Shown in pieces: positions 51,940 to 63,096 of a stretch of 64,000 bases of DNA; the stretch's first letter is position 1; each line of letters begins with the position of its first letter. Source of the DNA: Cavenderia fasciculata. Lineage: Eukaryota; Evosea; Eumycetozoa; Acytosteliales; Cavenderiaceae. The notes below the pieces were generated by a model. It made no database searches, was not told the DNA's origin, and saw only the letters and a list, made by a program, of their open reading frames with translations. The stretch spans positions 1,178,001 to 1,242,000 of the forward strand of contig NW_004457639.1 of NCBI RefSeq assembly GCF_000203815.1, written 5' to 3'. Made by a program: the position numbers and the translations under genes.

Positions 51940-53579
51940 TAAATAATAATACTTTCGCCAAAACAACATCAAAAGATCAACCATCAAATCAAAATGTTTT
52001 AGAGAACAAACATACAATTAGTAATTCCAAGGCAAAGATCAACAACAACAATCCTACAGGAGCAGATAAAGCTATTAGTAACCCCAATGTTCCTAAACCA
52101 ACAAATAATAATAATAATAGTAATAATAATAATAATAATCATAGAAATAATAATAATAATAATAATACTTTGACCAAAACAACATCAACATCAACAACAA
52201 CAACAACAAATGATCAAAACAAATCTACTATAGATATTATGGGTGCTCTTTCCAAGGAAAAGATCAACAACAATCCCACAGGAACAGATAAAGGAATTAG
52301 TAACCCCAATGTTCCCAAACCAACAAATAATAATAGTAATAATATTAATAATAATAATAATATTTTCAGCAAAACTACAACAACTGACCATTGATTATCC
52401 ACCAGGTACTGTTTCTCCAAAGAAACAAGCACCTCCTTGTCAATATTTTCCAAAGATAGTCCATTGGAATGCCACCATCTTCCCTTTCTCCCAAAACCAC
52501 TGTTTCCAAAGGTGGTCCCACATACCATATCACCCGTCCCCCCTCCACCTCCTCTACAAAATACAAACCCCCAGATTGTTCATCCAAAACCTTCTACTAT
52601 ACCCGAAGTTGAAATTGATGAAAGTAGAGAGCCCAAGAGAAAAAGGAAAATCAAGATTCCTAAAGTGAAGATGGAACCAAAGTCGTCTGTTCCAGATTTA
52701 GAAATAGAAGAACGTCCAAAAAAGATTGTCAAGATACCTTGTATCGATGTAGAGGTTCCAGATGCACCGCCAACATCCACTTCCACATCTATGCCCATTC
52801 CAAAGGTGAAAATAGAACCACCTGATGATGTTGATGATTTCAAGAAAATCCCAACCGTTAAAATAGAACCAAAAGACAAACATACAACTCCATCCAAACA
52901 ACCAAAACAACAATCATTTTTCGATAATCAACAACTACAACGACAAAAAGAAGAGGAAAGACAACTACAACAACAACATGAAGATCTAGAACTACAGAGA
53001 TACCAACAACTTCAACAACAAAAACAACAACAACTCCAGAAACAAAAAGAGTATTTGCTACAAAAAGAAGAAAAACAAAGAAACCAACAATTACAAAAAC
53101 AAAAAGAGTATCAACAACAACAAGAAGAGGAAAAAGAAAGAAACAAACAACTCCAAAAACAAAAAGAGTATCAACAACAACAAGAAGAAAAAGAAAGATT
53201 CGAACTACTCCAGAGACAAAAAGAGTACTTTCAACAAGAAAAATTTAAACTATATCAAATTATAAAAGAAAAACAACGAGAATATGAACAAAAATACCAA
53301 GATAATCAACAACCACAACAACCATTGGTAGATTATCAAGATGATCACAGTTGCGAGTATTGTCTTAGTAGACCAGATATCAACGAGATACCATACGACA
53401 TGCCACATGATCACACCACCAACCCATTTGAAAGATGTTTTTGTGTAGTCTGTGTAGACAAGAGAACTTATATTGAATTGTTTGGTTGTCATTATCATCC
53501 AGATAATGTTCGCAGTCGTTATACACCAACTACTCCAACTCCACCAAAAAGAAAAAGAGCTCCAGCAAAAAAGAAATGA
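51582..53579 (+). pseudogene. Asn/Gln-rich gene continuation with a three-fold repeat and Cys/His-rich C-terminus; frames broken
   Basis: Possibly the downstream part of copy A. A module (DQPSNQNVLE..., ISNAKEKI, NNPTGADK, ISNPNVPKPTN) occurs in full or part three times at about 51530-51690, 51970-52110 and 52240-52330. Frames change near 51510 (A run) and near 51645 (GCATATAAACGATT versus GCAGATAAAGCTATT). A TGA at 52392-52394 interrupts an otherwise open frame that goes on to 53579. The later part has KIPKVKMEP-type repeats (IPKVKIEP, IPTVKIEP), a long Gln/Lys/Glu helix with QKEYQQQQEE units, and a Cys/His-rich end (DHSCEYC, CFCVVCVDK, CHYHPDNV), then a basic KKRK-type tail. No family is recognised. 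An unseen intron could remove the TGA. Confidence 0.5.
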
Positions 53580-54021
53580 AACAAAAAAAAATAAATAAAT
53601 CATTTTGTTTTGAAGAAGTGATGAATGATCATCCAAACATATAAAATATAAATCACTTTAAAATTTAAATCATGATGATCAACAAATATTGGTATTGTGA
53701 TCGATCATATTTAATGGGATCTAGTTGCAAGACAACTCATTAGATAACAAGACAACTCATTCATCTGTTAAAAATTATCGATTACAAGAAGAAGAAGAAA
53801 GAAAGAAAGATGTTATTGGTTGGTTAAACTTTATTTTTTATATTCACAGTTTTATCAACTCACCCCAATCTCTAAACAACCATTTAATTTATTATTATAG
53901 TAATATAATAAAATGTGGTGTTAGCGCACAGAGAGAGAGAGCAAGAGAGAGAGGCGTTAATTAATTATGTAAATTGGTTTGGTTGCGCACAAAGAAATCA
54001 TTATTTTTACTTGTTAAGTAG
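53580..54021. promoter_or_regulatory. Upstream region of copy B with elements shared with copy C
   Basis: ATTGGTTGGTTAAACTTTAT at 53816-53835 has counterparts at 55419-55437 and 55739-55758. AAATTGGTTTGGTTGCGCAC plus AAAGAAATCATTATTT, just before the ATG, recurs before copy C as AAATTGGTGCACATAGCC plus AAAGAAATGGTCATCATTAT. The upstream DNA was therefore duplicated with the genes, or conserved as promoter. Confidence 0.5.
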
Positions 54022-55232
54022 ATGATTGTTGACTTTAATAGTCTACCATCATATACTAGAATTCCTATCTTTCGCAACCCTCAACCTCCTCCTCGTCCTC
54101 TTCATTTATTCCCTCTTGCTCCTAGTGTAACTGAAATGGGCGACGATGATGAAGAACCAACAAGCAGCAGTACTGCTCAGGTATGTTTTACACTTAATAA
54201 TACGATAACAGAGACAATAATAATACAATACAATGTACTCACTCTCTATTAATTATATAGGAATCCGATGATTCATCTGAAGGTGACACTACCCCAGTGA
54301 CCAAGAAAACTCGCAAATCAACCAAATCAAAAAAGAGTGATAGTGACAAAAGTGATAGTGACAATAGTGATAGTGAAAAGATTGATAATACAAATAGTGA
54401 TACTAATAGTGATCCTACTATTAGAAAAAAGATTACTCGCCCACGTATCAATCCTACTGCTCAAATTCCACCCACATTTGAACCCCTTGATGTGTCGGAT
54501 ATCAATGAGAGCCAATTCACTAAACTCAAAGGATTACTCAATGACAACAAAGTTTTGGGAGACTCTACATTCAACTCTTCAAGATGTGAGGTATATCCAG
54601 ACAATTCTTTTTACAAAACACCTTCTTCCATCAAACCTCAACACGTAGCATTCATGGCTCACCGTGGAAGATTGGAAACAGGATTGATTCCCAAAACCAA
54701 ATCGCCAGACAACATGTGCATCTCCAAATTATGTTGTACCGCTGGTTGCATCAACAAAGACCATATTCTCTCAGAAACACACAAGATCTCTAAATCTAGA
54801 GGTGAATGTCACACCACGATCAAGGATATATTAAAGAAACAACTCAAGACACAAGACAGAAAAATTTCAGCAACCATCAAGCTTTGTCCTCACGAGCCCA
54901 AATGTATTCCAACATTTACCAATGGTTATCAAAAGGATGAAAGTGAAGAGGAAGATGGTAATCAACAACAAACTGTCAAAAGAAAACGTATTCCCAAGGA
55001 AAAGGTAAAGTCAACAACAACAACAAACAAACAAGCTTTGAAAAAGACAAAGTATCCTCAAGATGAAGTAGAAGTGGTAAAGACAAGTTCAGGTCAGACC
55101 ATTATCAACGTTACAATGCACTCTCAAAATGTTTTTATTATGGCAGACAATGATAACTTTGGTGGGGTTATTAATCGTTTAGTCTCTCAAGCCAGACCAC
55201 CAACAAATGGACAATCTATTTCAAACAAATAA
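54022..55232 (+). CDS. I-PpoI-like two-zinc His-Me-finger protein, copy B (376 aa)
   Basis: Exons 54022..54180 and 54261..55232 are joined in phase 0 (GTATGT; AATTATATAG). After an acidic, Ser/Asp/Lys-rich head come zinc ligands Cys162 (SSRCEVYP), Cys211, Cys216 and His221 (C-x4-C-x4-H), Cys236, then Cys262, His264 and Cys268 (CPHEPKC). These match I-PpoI C41, C100, C105, H110, C125, C132, H134 and C138, with identical spacing for C100-C125 and C132-C138. Lys209 and Ser230 occupy the catalytic His98 and Asn119 positions, so nuclease activity is unlikely. A Lys-rich linker leads to a C-terminal module INVTMHSQNVFIMADNDNF, then GVINRLVSQ, shared with copies C and D. A DNA-binding, possibly regulatory, role is inferred. 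Confidence 0.85.
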
Positions 55233-55439
55233 TAATAATCTTTTACAACATCAATCTTTTTAAATTTAATCAAAATAATAAATGTTTCTAATCAAATATT
55301 TCCATTGAAGTATCATGACAAACTAAAAACGAATCTCTATTAATATACCTATTCTAGTACAGCAAAACAAGACAACATTTTGATAAAAATTAATGGTAGA
55401 TGGTACCACAATTGGTTAAACTTAATTTATTTTATTTTA

Positions 55440-55545
55440 TTTTATGTATGTCTGACAGTCCCGTTGGTGGAATACGTTTAGTCCATCAAGTTAGACCAAC
55501 AAATACCAAATGGTCTATCTATTTCCATTAATAAAACTTTATATA
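55440..55545 (+). pseudogene. Decayed 3' end of a fifth I-PpoI-like gene
   Basis: GGTGGAATACGTTTAGTCCA and AGACCAACAAATACCAAATG, then TCTATTTCC, parallel the last codons of copy B (GGTGGGGTTATTAATCGTTT, AGACCACCAACAAATGGACA, TCTATTTCAAAC). No zinc-domain coding sequence remains. It is preceded by the same TTGGTTAAACTTAATTTATT element found upstream of copies B and C. The rest of 55233-55906 is AT-rich spacer and copy C promoter. Confidence 0.6.
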
Positions 55546-55906
55546 GTCTTTATTCTTTTTTTTTTTTTTTTTTTTTGAATCTATTACATACAAAGAGATC
55601 TGTTTAAACATCACTAATAGCTATCACTCTTCATCACAACGATAGCAACCTCAACTATTTGTCGATATGATGATGAGGTGACAGAGGGAGACCAGACACA
55701 CTCGAACATCGATAAAATTATTGGATGAGATGAAGAAGATTGGTCATGGTTAAACTTTTTATTCACCTCCATCTTCTAATTTGACAAGCATTATCATAAA
55801 AGTGAGGAGTTAACAACATCAAGTTTGTATATAAATTGGTGCACATAGCCAAAGAAATGGTCATCATTATCATCATTATTTTATTCAAGTACAACTAGCT
55901 CAAGAG

Positions 55907-57020
55907 ATGTTCAGTCTACTTCCCTCATACATGAGGAATCTTCTCGATACCCAATCCCCTACCCTCCCTCTTACACCTGGAAGTGAGACAGCTATTAAGA
56001 ATCCTACAATCACTATTCAAAAGGTATGTTCTACACTTTAAAAATTAAAAATCATTGATAAGAGCAATCAATTCAATTTATTTACACTTAGTATATTATT
56101 AGGATATTGAGGATTCATCACAATCTTTAGATGACACTATTGACGATATCTCTCAAGATATTGACTCTACTGTAAATCCACCAACCACTGGACTCGTTGC
56201 AGATAAAAACCTTAACGTGACGAAGATCACCGAGGAACACTTCACCAAACTCAAAGAATTACTCAAGGTCAACCGACTATTTGGAAATCCAACACTTAAC
56301 TCTTCAAGATGCGAGGTATATCCACAAAAGTCAATGGGATACCCTGCAGTCAAACCACAACACTTGGTATTCATGACTCACCATGGAAGACCGCAAGCAA
56401 GAATGATATCAAATGATACAGCCCGTGATAATTTATGCATTTCCAGTATATGTGGTACCACCTCATGCATCAACAAAGACCATATTCTGGCAGAGACAAA
56501 CAAGAATCACAATTCCAGAAGAGCTTGTCACAGAAAAGTAAAGGTAATCTTGAAGGGAAAGAACCAAGACAAAATTTTGGAGGTTGTAAACAGTTGTCCT
56601 CACAACCCCAAATGTTTACCAACTTTTATAGATGTCGATGATAAAGAGGAGAAAGAGAACGAGGAACAGGAACTGGTGCAAGATACAGATGAGATCGAGG
56701 AAGATGAAATTGAAGATGAAGAGGAACTGGTGCAGGATGAAGATGAAGATGAAGATGATGAAGAAATTGAAGTTGACAATCAACAATCAATTAAAAGAAA
56801 AAAAGCCCAACCATCCAATCAACAGACAAGATTGAAAAAGGTAAAGCATTCTAAGTGTGAGGAAATGGAGGCTACCGATTTGGATGCTGATTCTTGCACA
56901 ACAATTAATGTGACAATGCATTCTCAAAATGTATTTGTTCTCTCTAACAAGGACCACTTTATTGGTATCATTGATCGTTTACTCGTCTCTCAAGTTCCAT
57001 CAAAATCAATTAAAATTTAA
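55907..57020 (+). CDS. I-PpoI-like two-zinc His-Me-finger protein, copy C (344 aa)
   Basis: Exons 55907..56023 and 56103..57020 are joined in phase 0 (GTATGT; ATATTATTAG). The domain begins VTKITEEHFTKLKELLKV, as in copies B and D. Zinc ligands: SSRCEVYP, CGTTSCINKDH (C-x4-C-x4-H), Cys 15 residues after that His (SRRAC), and CPHNPKC. The catalytic His position is Ser and the Asn position is His, although an Asn lies one residue before. A long Asp/Glu tract follows, then Lys-rich sequence and the C-terminal module INVTMHSQNVFVLSNKDHF, then GIIDRLLVSQ. The same gene structure and neighbours as copies B and D point to tandem duplication. Confidence 0.85.
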
Positions 57021-57447
57021 TAAATTTTAAATTAATTATTTTTTTTTTTGCTCAAGCAATCGATGATCATTTTATTTATTAGGTATCAAAACAAACTATA
57101 AAATCAATTCAATTGTATAGATAGAATAATATTATCGAGTATGAATAGGTGTGTCATTTATTAGAGGAGAGAACAAAAGTTTGTTTACCACCATAACGTC
57201 ATTCTTATCATGATTATTGGTCAACTCTCTCTCTTTTTTGGTATAAAGTTTTATCAAACACACTCCTCTTCGTCGATCTTTTAATTTAGCGAACAACAAT
57301 GAAAGTGTGGTCAATATAGTGAGTAAATGGTGGATATTGGTTTAATTGGAAAGAAAGAAGAAGAAATCATCATCATCATCGTCATCGTCATTGTTTTACT
57401 TGCACACTACTTTACATAGTTACATAGTTTATTAAAGTGATATAGAA
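57021..57447. other. Spacer upstream of copy D
   Basis: AT-rich, with a (CAT)n run near 57369-57390 before the ATG of copy D and a short ATATTGGTTTAATTGG similar to the element upstream of copies B and C. No other gene is seen. Confidence 0.45.
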
Positions 57448-59058
57448 ATGAGAAACATGTTTCTCCCTTCCTTTTTTAAATTTGGTCCAAGTGCTGGGGA
57501 CTCTTCTGCAGTAAGTATTGATATTATATATTATAATAACTTAATTACTGGTTTATGATCTAACCAATTAATTATAATTCATTAATATTAATATTCTTTT
57601 ATTCTTAATTATTATTGACTATAGAATGATCATGATGCCAAAATTAAAGTAGATAATGATGACAACAACTCATTTGACATGCAATCTCAATCATCTGAAT
57701 TTGCAACTCAAGAAGATGATGATGATAATGATACAATGAATCAAGCTACCCCAACCAAACCACAATCTGTATGTATACTACAGGTAGTTAAATATTACAC
57801 ATAAATGTTTACTTATCCATTCTTTTCGAAAGGAAACCATTGAACCTTCATTTCTATCTACCGGTAGCTCTACACTCCAAACAAATCGATCAAATGTTGG
57901 TACACATAGCAACGGTATCAAGAGAAACATTTGCACTCCTCCTCATACACCACCTACTACTCCATCGACCTATACCTCATTCACCACCTCCACCTCCTCT
58001 ACTGCCTCTACTGCACATAGCAACAGTATCAAGAGAAACATTCCTACTCCTCCTACTCCTCCTACTCCATCGACCTATACCTCACCACCACCTCCACCTC
58101 CTCTACGACCTCCACTACCCATATCAACGGTATCAAGAGAAACATTCCTACTCCTCCTACTCCTCCTCCTACTCCATCTACCTCTACATCCTCCACCAAC
58201 GCTGCCACTAGAAATCAAAGGACATTAGAAAAAGAGACAATTGGATTAAAGGGACCTACATCTAAAGCTAATGTTCATCTCAAAGTAACCAACATTACAG
58301 AGGAGCAATTGGGAGAGTTAATGCAATCGGTCGACTTGAATTCAGCTTTGGGAGACACTACGGAAAATGGACGTTGCATGGTATGTCACCATCGATCGAT
58401 TGGAGGTAAATTGGGATTAAATGTTCAACACTTGGCATTTATGAATCAAAAAGGAGTGGCTGAAACAAAAAAGATTCCCATCGTCAAATCGGCAAACAGT
58501 CTCTCAATCTCCACCATTTGTGCTACCAAGCAATGCATCAATCCACAACATCTTATCAGTGAAATCTCCATGAGTCACCGTACAAGAGTAAAGTGTCATG
58601 CCAAGATCAAGAGAATTTTGAAACTGTCTCCCAAGAAACTCCAAAGACAAAAGATTGTCAGTGTCATTGAAAAGTGTCCTCACAAACCTCAATGTCTTCC
58701 AACTTTACCATTTCACAAGGATAAAGTAGATCAAGAAAGTGACAGTGAAGAAGAAGAAGAAGAAGAAGAAAGTGACGATGAAGATGATGTTGAAAGTGAC
58801 AACGATGAAGAGGAAAGTGACAATGATGAAGAGGAAGGGGAAGAAGAAGAAGAAGATATGGAGAATCTAAAGTCGGTTAAAAGAAAAAGATCAAGAAACA
58901 ACCATCATGGCAAGAAAAAATCAAAGCGTGGAAAGAAAAGCATGATAGTGCATGTACAGAATATGTTTGTCCTCCCCGATCAAGACCATTTTGAAAATAT
59001 TATCAGTAAAGTCGTCAAAAAAGCATCAAAACAATCAACTCCAAGAAAGAGAAAATAA
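57448..59058 (+). CDS. I-PpoI-like two-zinc His-Me-finger protein, copy D (one frame slip in Pro/Thr repeat)
   Basis: Exons 57448..57510, 57625..57768 and 57833..59058 (donors GTAAGT and GTATGT; phases 0, 0). Exon 3 contains a three-fold repeat, HSNGIKRNI plus Pro/Thr-rich sequence. Within the second unit, near 58087, TCACCACCACC replaces TCATTCACCACC, one base short, so the frame must shift for the domain to be read. After that: VTNITEEQLGELMQSV, RCMVCH, CATKQCINPQH (C-x4-C-x4-H), Cys 15 after the His, CPHKPQC, an acidic Ser-Asp/Glu tract, and an end module with VHVQNMFVLPDQDHF. The catalytic His and Asn positions are Thr and His. The slip may be a repeat-related sequence error or a real mutation. 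Confidence 0.7.
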
Positions 59059-59654
59059 TGAATTAATTTAATAATTAATTCTTTTGAACAGAATCCCTTC
59101 AAAGTTTATAAATACATATTTTACTTTTACACAATAAATAATATCATTCATTCAATTCATTTAAATTATTTCTTTATTTTTGTTATAGTTTTAATTTGTT
59201 TGGTAACGATTGATACTTCGATTGTCTTGCCGCCTCGGCGATCTAGACTTGAATTTTCCCAATCTCACCATAAATAAATTAATATAAAGTGAAGATATTT
59301 TAAAGAGGGAGAGATTTATGGTCTTTATTGAATAAAATTAAATACTTTTATTTACCGTTTGGTTATGTTTTATTAAGTGAGAACTCCGATCATTTGTTTT
59401 GCAAAAAAAATCAGGGTTTTTTTTTTAAAGTAATTCTTTTCCTGGTCTCTCCAATCGGGAAGAGTAGTACTCAAAAGTTACAAAGTTTTATTAATTATAC
59501 TTTTTAATTGACCAGCAAGAAATAAAGATTATCACAAGAAGAATTAAAGTTAATTTGTTCTGGGGGGTTTGTCCATGTCTATGATACATGTTATATGGAC
59601 GTTGATCATGTCATGAAGTACGATGTAAGAGAGAAAAAAAAAGGAGGTTTTTTT
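59059..59654. mobile_element. Spacer with a decayed 3' end of a poly(A)-tailed element (copy 1)
   Basis: On the minus strand, 59517..59427 resembles 59755..59661: TTGCTGGTCAA, AATAAAACTT, AGTA(C/G)T(A/G)CTC, then sequence running into A10 (59426-59417). The neighbouring copy runs into A13. Two similar, independently diverged 3' ends with poly(A) tails are what non-LTR retroelement or retrocopy insertions leave. The remainder (59059-59416) is AT-rich with no gene. Confidence 0.5.
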
Positions 59655-60011
59655 TTTTTTAAGCATCTCATTTCGTGGCATCCACCTGTAGGGTGGAGCA
59701 CTACTCTTTCGATTGCGAAGTTTTATTGATTGAAGTCTTTGTTTGACCAGCAATGGGAACTGAGTTTCCAAAGAAGAAACAAGTCCAATCTGTTTTTTGG
59801 GGTGCCAAATGTCTGTTCTATTTCCATCCAAGCAAAAATGGCAAGTCTTGGTGGGAGCTATTAGTTCTATTTGTTCATCAATACGACGGGAAGCTTCTTT
59901 ACCTGTTGAATCGAGTGGGGGCTGAACGGTTCTGTGAGTTACGATCCATAGTTCTTTTGTCAGATTAGTGACCAGATCGTGACTGTTGGAGGGAGTGCCC
60001 AGTGTCACCAT
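59655..60011 (-). mobile_element. Open-frame remnant ending in poly(A), probable retroelement 3' fragment (copy 2)
   Basis: From ATG at 60011 the frame reads MVTLGTPSNSHDLVTNLT, LWIVTHRTVQPPLDSTGKE, CHFCLDGNRTDIWHPKK, PLLVKQRLQSIKLRNRKSS and YRWMPRNEM, then runs into 13 A (59660-59648). Codon choice (CTG, GGC, CCC, GTC) is less AT-biased than in neighbouring genes. No known domain is recognised; a His/Cys/Trp cluster is present. Its partner copy at 59427-59517 has stops. I infer the 3' end of a mobile element; a foreign or ordinary gene is possible. Confidence 0.4.
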
Positions 60012-60597
60012 CCATATGTATGTGTGTCGAGTAATGGTTGGTGGTTGTGTCTACACCATGATTATCTATCTTATATCGTTCTGTTGTTCGTATTGTTATG
60101 TTGTTGATTGATGTTTTGATGGGATGTTGATGATGTTCATTTCCAATTGTAATAGTAATGTGAATACTGTTTTCAAACTGTATTGACTTGTTGTAATGAT
60201 AATTAAATTCCACCTAAATTATTATTCCTATTGTTTCGATACTGTTTTACTACTGTATTGTGTTGATTAGAGAAGGAGATGGAGGAAGGAGCGAGATATT
60301 TTTTTTTTTTTGGTTATTTTTTTTATTTTTTGTTTTTTTTCTTGTTGGTGATCTTTGATATAGGCAGTGCTTATGCTCGCTCGCGCCCCTTATTTATAAT
60401 AATGATAATGATATAAATAATTGAACAAGGGGCACACTAGGGCAATTAGTTGTGGCTTTTAGTGAGTGTGAAAAGAAATAGTAATGTTGATAAAAGATAG
60501 TTGAAGATAGTTGATGATTGAGTGAAGTTCTATAGTACTCTATACGTAATTCTCTGTTTCTATCTCTTTCTCTCTATTACAGAAAAATTCCAAACTT

Positions 60598-60614
60598 AAA
60601 AAAAAAAAAAAAAA
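60598..60614 (+). repeat. A17 tract 50 bp upstream of tRNA-Asp
   Basis: Seventeen A followed by GGGGGCGCGG, ending exactly 50 bp before the tRNA. TRE5-type retrotransposons of dictyostelids insert about 50 bp upstream of tRNA genes, so this may be an insertion scar. The region 60012-60597 holds no other recognised gene. It contains imperfect inverted arms GCCCCTTATTTAT/AAGGGGC around 60387-60435. Confidence 0.45.
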
Positions 60615-60664
60615 GGGGGCGCGGCGAAGCAGACTCAAATTTTATCCTAAGGGACATCAAAAAT

Positions 60665-60736
60665 TCCCTTTTGGTCTAGTGGTGAGGATTTTCGCCTGTC
60701 ACGCGAAAGGCCCGAGTTCAATTCTCGGAAGGGGAG
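60665..60736 (+). tRNA. tRNA-Asp (GTC)
   Basis: 72-nt cloverleaf: acceptor TCCCTTT/AAGGGGA with discriminator G, D arm with AGTGGTGAGG, anticodon stem TTCGC/GCGAA around loop CTGTCAC (anticodon GTC), and T stem CCGAG/CTCGG around TTCAATT. A and B boxes are typical. No intron. A T5 pol III terminator (ACTTTTTATT) follows within 10 bp. Confidence 0.96.
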
Positions 60737-60914
60737 ATACTTTTTATTTGCACTACCACAAAATTTTTTTTTCCGCATCGCACTCTCCTATTGGTGATCT
60801 ATCGTTTTATCCAACTTTGGTTTATTTCTATCAAATCCACACACATAAAACCCTATTTATAAAAATTATCATATTTTTAAAAAAAAAAAAATTTGGCGCC
60901 AATGTCTCAGATCA

Positions 60915-63075
60915 ATGATTCAATATATTCAAAGAGATCATTTAAAGCTTCAAAAAACAATGGATACAGATACAAACATCAACAATAGATCAATAGATAA
61001 TCCTATAACAGTGATTGAAGAGTTATTTCAAAAGAACTGTCAATCTCTAGTTAATCAAACAAGATCATCACCATTTAATCAAAACACAGCAGCATCTGAA
61101 GAAGATGAACTAGAGAATCTAAACATTGTAAAGAAATGGGGTATTACAGATCACTTTGAAAAGCTACTAGCAGACGATGCGATCTATCAATCACTACCAC
61201 AAGTTAGATCAGTTAGTGAAAGTGATGCTAGTATTGGTAGATTGGTTCGAATGAAATGTATGGTACAAGATATCTTTGATCCTCAATTTTATAGTGGTCT
61301 ATGTAGAATTAAAAATACAAACACCAATCAAATTGTATGTTAGTATATTAATAGTATAATTGTAGTAATATTAAACCAACTATGATTTATTATTATTATT
61401 ATAGAGATATGAAACAAATGCATTTAAAAATAGTATAGAAAATATTGGTCAAGATGAAGTTATTGATCATCATTTTGAAGGTGTAACATTTGAAAGAGGG
61501 ATGTTATTTTGTATCCCTATTCCTTGTCAAAATAATTGGGCTGTTGGTGATTTGATTAATAATAATAATAATAATAACCAACAAGAAAAGGTAGAGGTAC
61601 CTGCAACAACAGAGAAAAAATCAACTAAAAGATCACTTGAAAATGATGATATACCAATGGTAGAAGAAATCAAAGAAGATGATCAAAAGATTAAAAAGAA
61701 TAATAATAATAATAATAATAATGATAGTACCACCACTTCAAAAGCAACTTCAACATCAATGTATGAAAAAGAATCAGAGATTAAAAAAGCATACAATTAT
61801 CCTATATCAGGGATTGATGGTCATTTATCACCATTTATTGTAAAGACATATGATGGAAAGGACCAAGAATTCAAGATTAATGAAATAGTAGAGTTTGTTG
61901 GAGTCGTTTCAAAGTTTAGTCCCTCTTCACCAACACTCGACAATAATGAACAGATTGACCAAATGACCGATATTTTAATGAATGGATTAGAGATTGAAGA
62001 TCAATCACATAAAATACCAGAAAGTCTAGTTCCACAACTTCATGCAATTGCATATCGTCAAATAGATCCATACCTCTTACCAAACTCTACAACTCCATTC
62101 AACAACAACAACAACAATAGTCAACAATCAACTAATCAACAACCAACCATTGAATCAATTTTAGAAATTAGAAAAGAATTGATCACATATCTAACCAATC
62201 AATTAAATGGAGATAGTACTGCAGCAGAATATTTCCTAGTCTATCTATTTTCAAAGGTATATTTGGTTGCACAAGGATTGTGTCTTGGTAATTTCTCGTT
62301 AAATGTGATCATCAATCAAAATGATCAAGAAATCGTAGACACGTTGGAAGAATTGTTGCAACAGTTGGTGTCTAGATCACATCGATTCAAGATGACTGTC
62401 GACAATTTAGATGACGGTGATATTATCCCATTCAAGGATTATGACCGTAACCGTATTGTATCTGGACTCTTGCAACTACCGAAAAACACTCATCTCATCA
62501 TTGACGAGACACAGTTGCGTGAAGGTACACTTCACAAACAAGGTCTAAGAAATCTTCAAGCCATCAAAGATTTGGCACTCTTTCAACGTGTCGAATATGA
62601 TTTTGAATATCATCCAATTGAAATTAAAACTGATATTCAATTATTAATTACTAGTTTTGGTAAATCTTTAACTCCTGTAAGTAAAAAAAAAAAAAAATAA
62701 TAATAATAATAATATTTTATTTATAAACTGTCCTCTTTTTTCTTTTATTTTTAGGCATTTTGTCAAGTTAAATTAAATAAAAAATCTTTAGAACAAATTA
62801 AAAAAGAAGAACCAAGTAAAGAGAAATTAAATCAATTTAGACAATATATTGGATTATTAATGAATAATGGATTAGAGGCATCAAGTCAACAAGTAACAAA
62901 AGCAATTGAGGATGATTTTGTTGGTACAAGACAAAGAGATCCAGATACTCCTCAAGAAATATTCCATTATTGGCTTACCTTGGCAAGAATATTGGCCATT
63001 TCATTTGGCGAGAAATCAATTTCACTTGAAAGATGGAATTATATGAAACAATTGGAACTAAAAAGAATTATTTAA
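60915..63075 (+). CDS. mcmbp: Mini-chromosome maintenance complex-binding protein (MCMBP) homologue (670 aa)
   Basis: Exons 60915..61334, 61405..62676 and 62755..63075 are joined in phase 0 throughout (donors GTATGT and GTAAGT). ATG 60960 is an alternative start. Family landmarks: LVRMKCMVQDIFDPQFYSGL in exon 1; CIPIPCQNNW, YPISGIDGHLSPFIVKTYD and EIVEFVGVVSKF, the cut-down AAA-like region with LVYLFSKVYL and GKSLTP; and WNYMKQLELKRI at the end. MCMBP binds Mcm3-7 and helps assemble or unload the replicative helicase in the nucleus. Asn runs and a Lys/Glu insert (about 165-250) are lineage-typical. Its stop lies only 21 bp from the stop of the opposing next gene. Confidence 0.93.
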
Positions 63076-63096
63076 ATAAAATTATATATATTTAAT

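Noticed and set aside
59400-59760. A spliceosomal snRNA gene suggested by GTAGTA and T-rich motifs
   Set aside because: No Sm site with flanking stems and no match to U1, U2, U4, U5 or U6 core sequences; the repeated poly(A) ends explain the structure better.
60679-60918. 79-aa plus-strand frame
   Set aside because: It starts inside the tRNA-Asp gene and runs through spacer.
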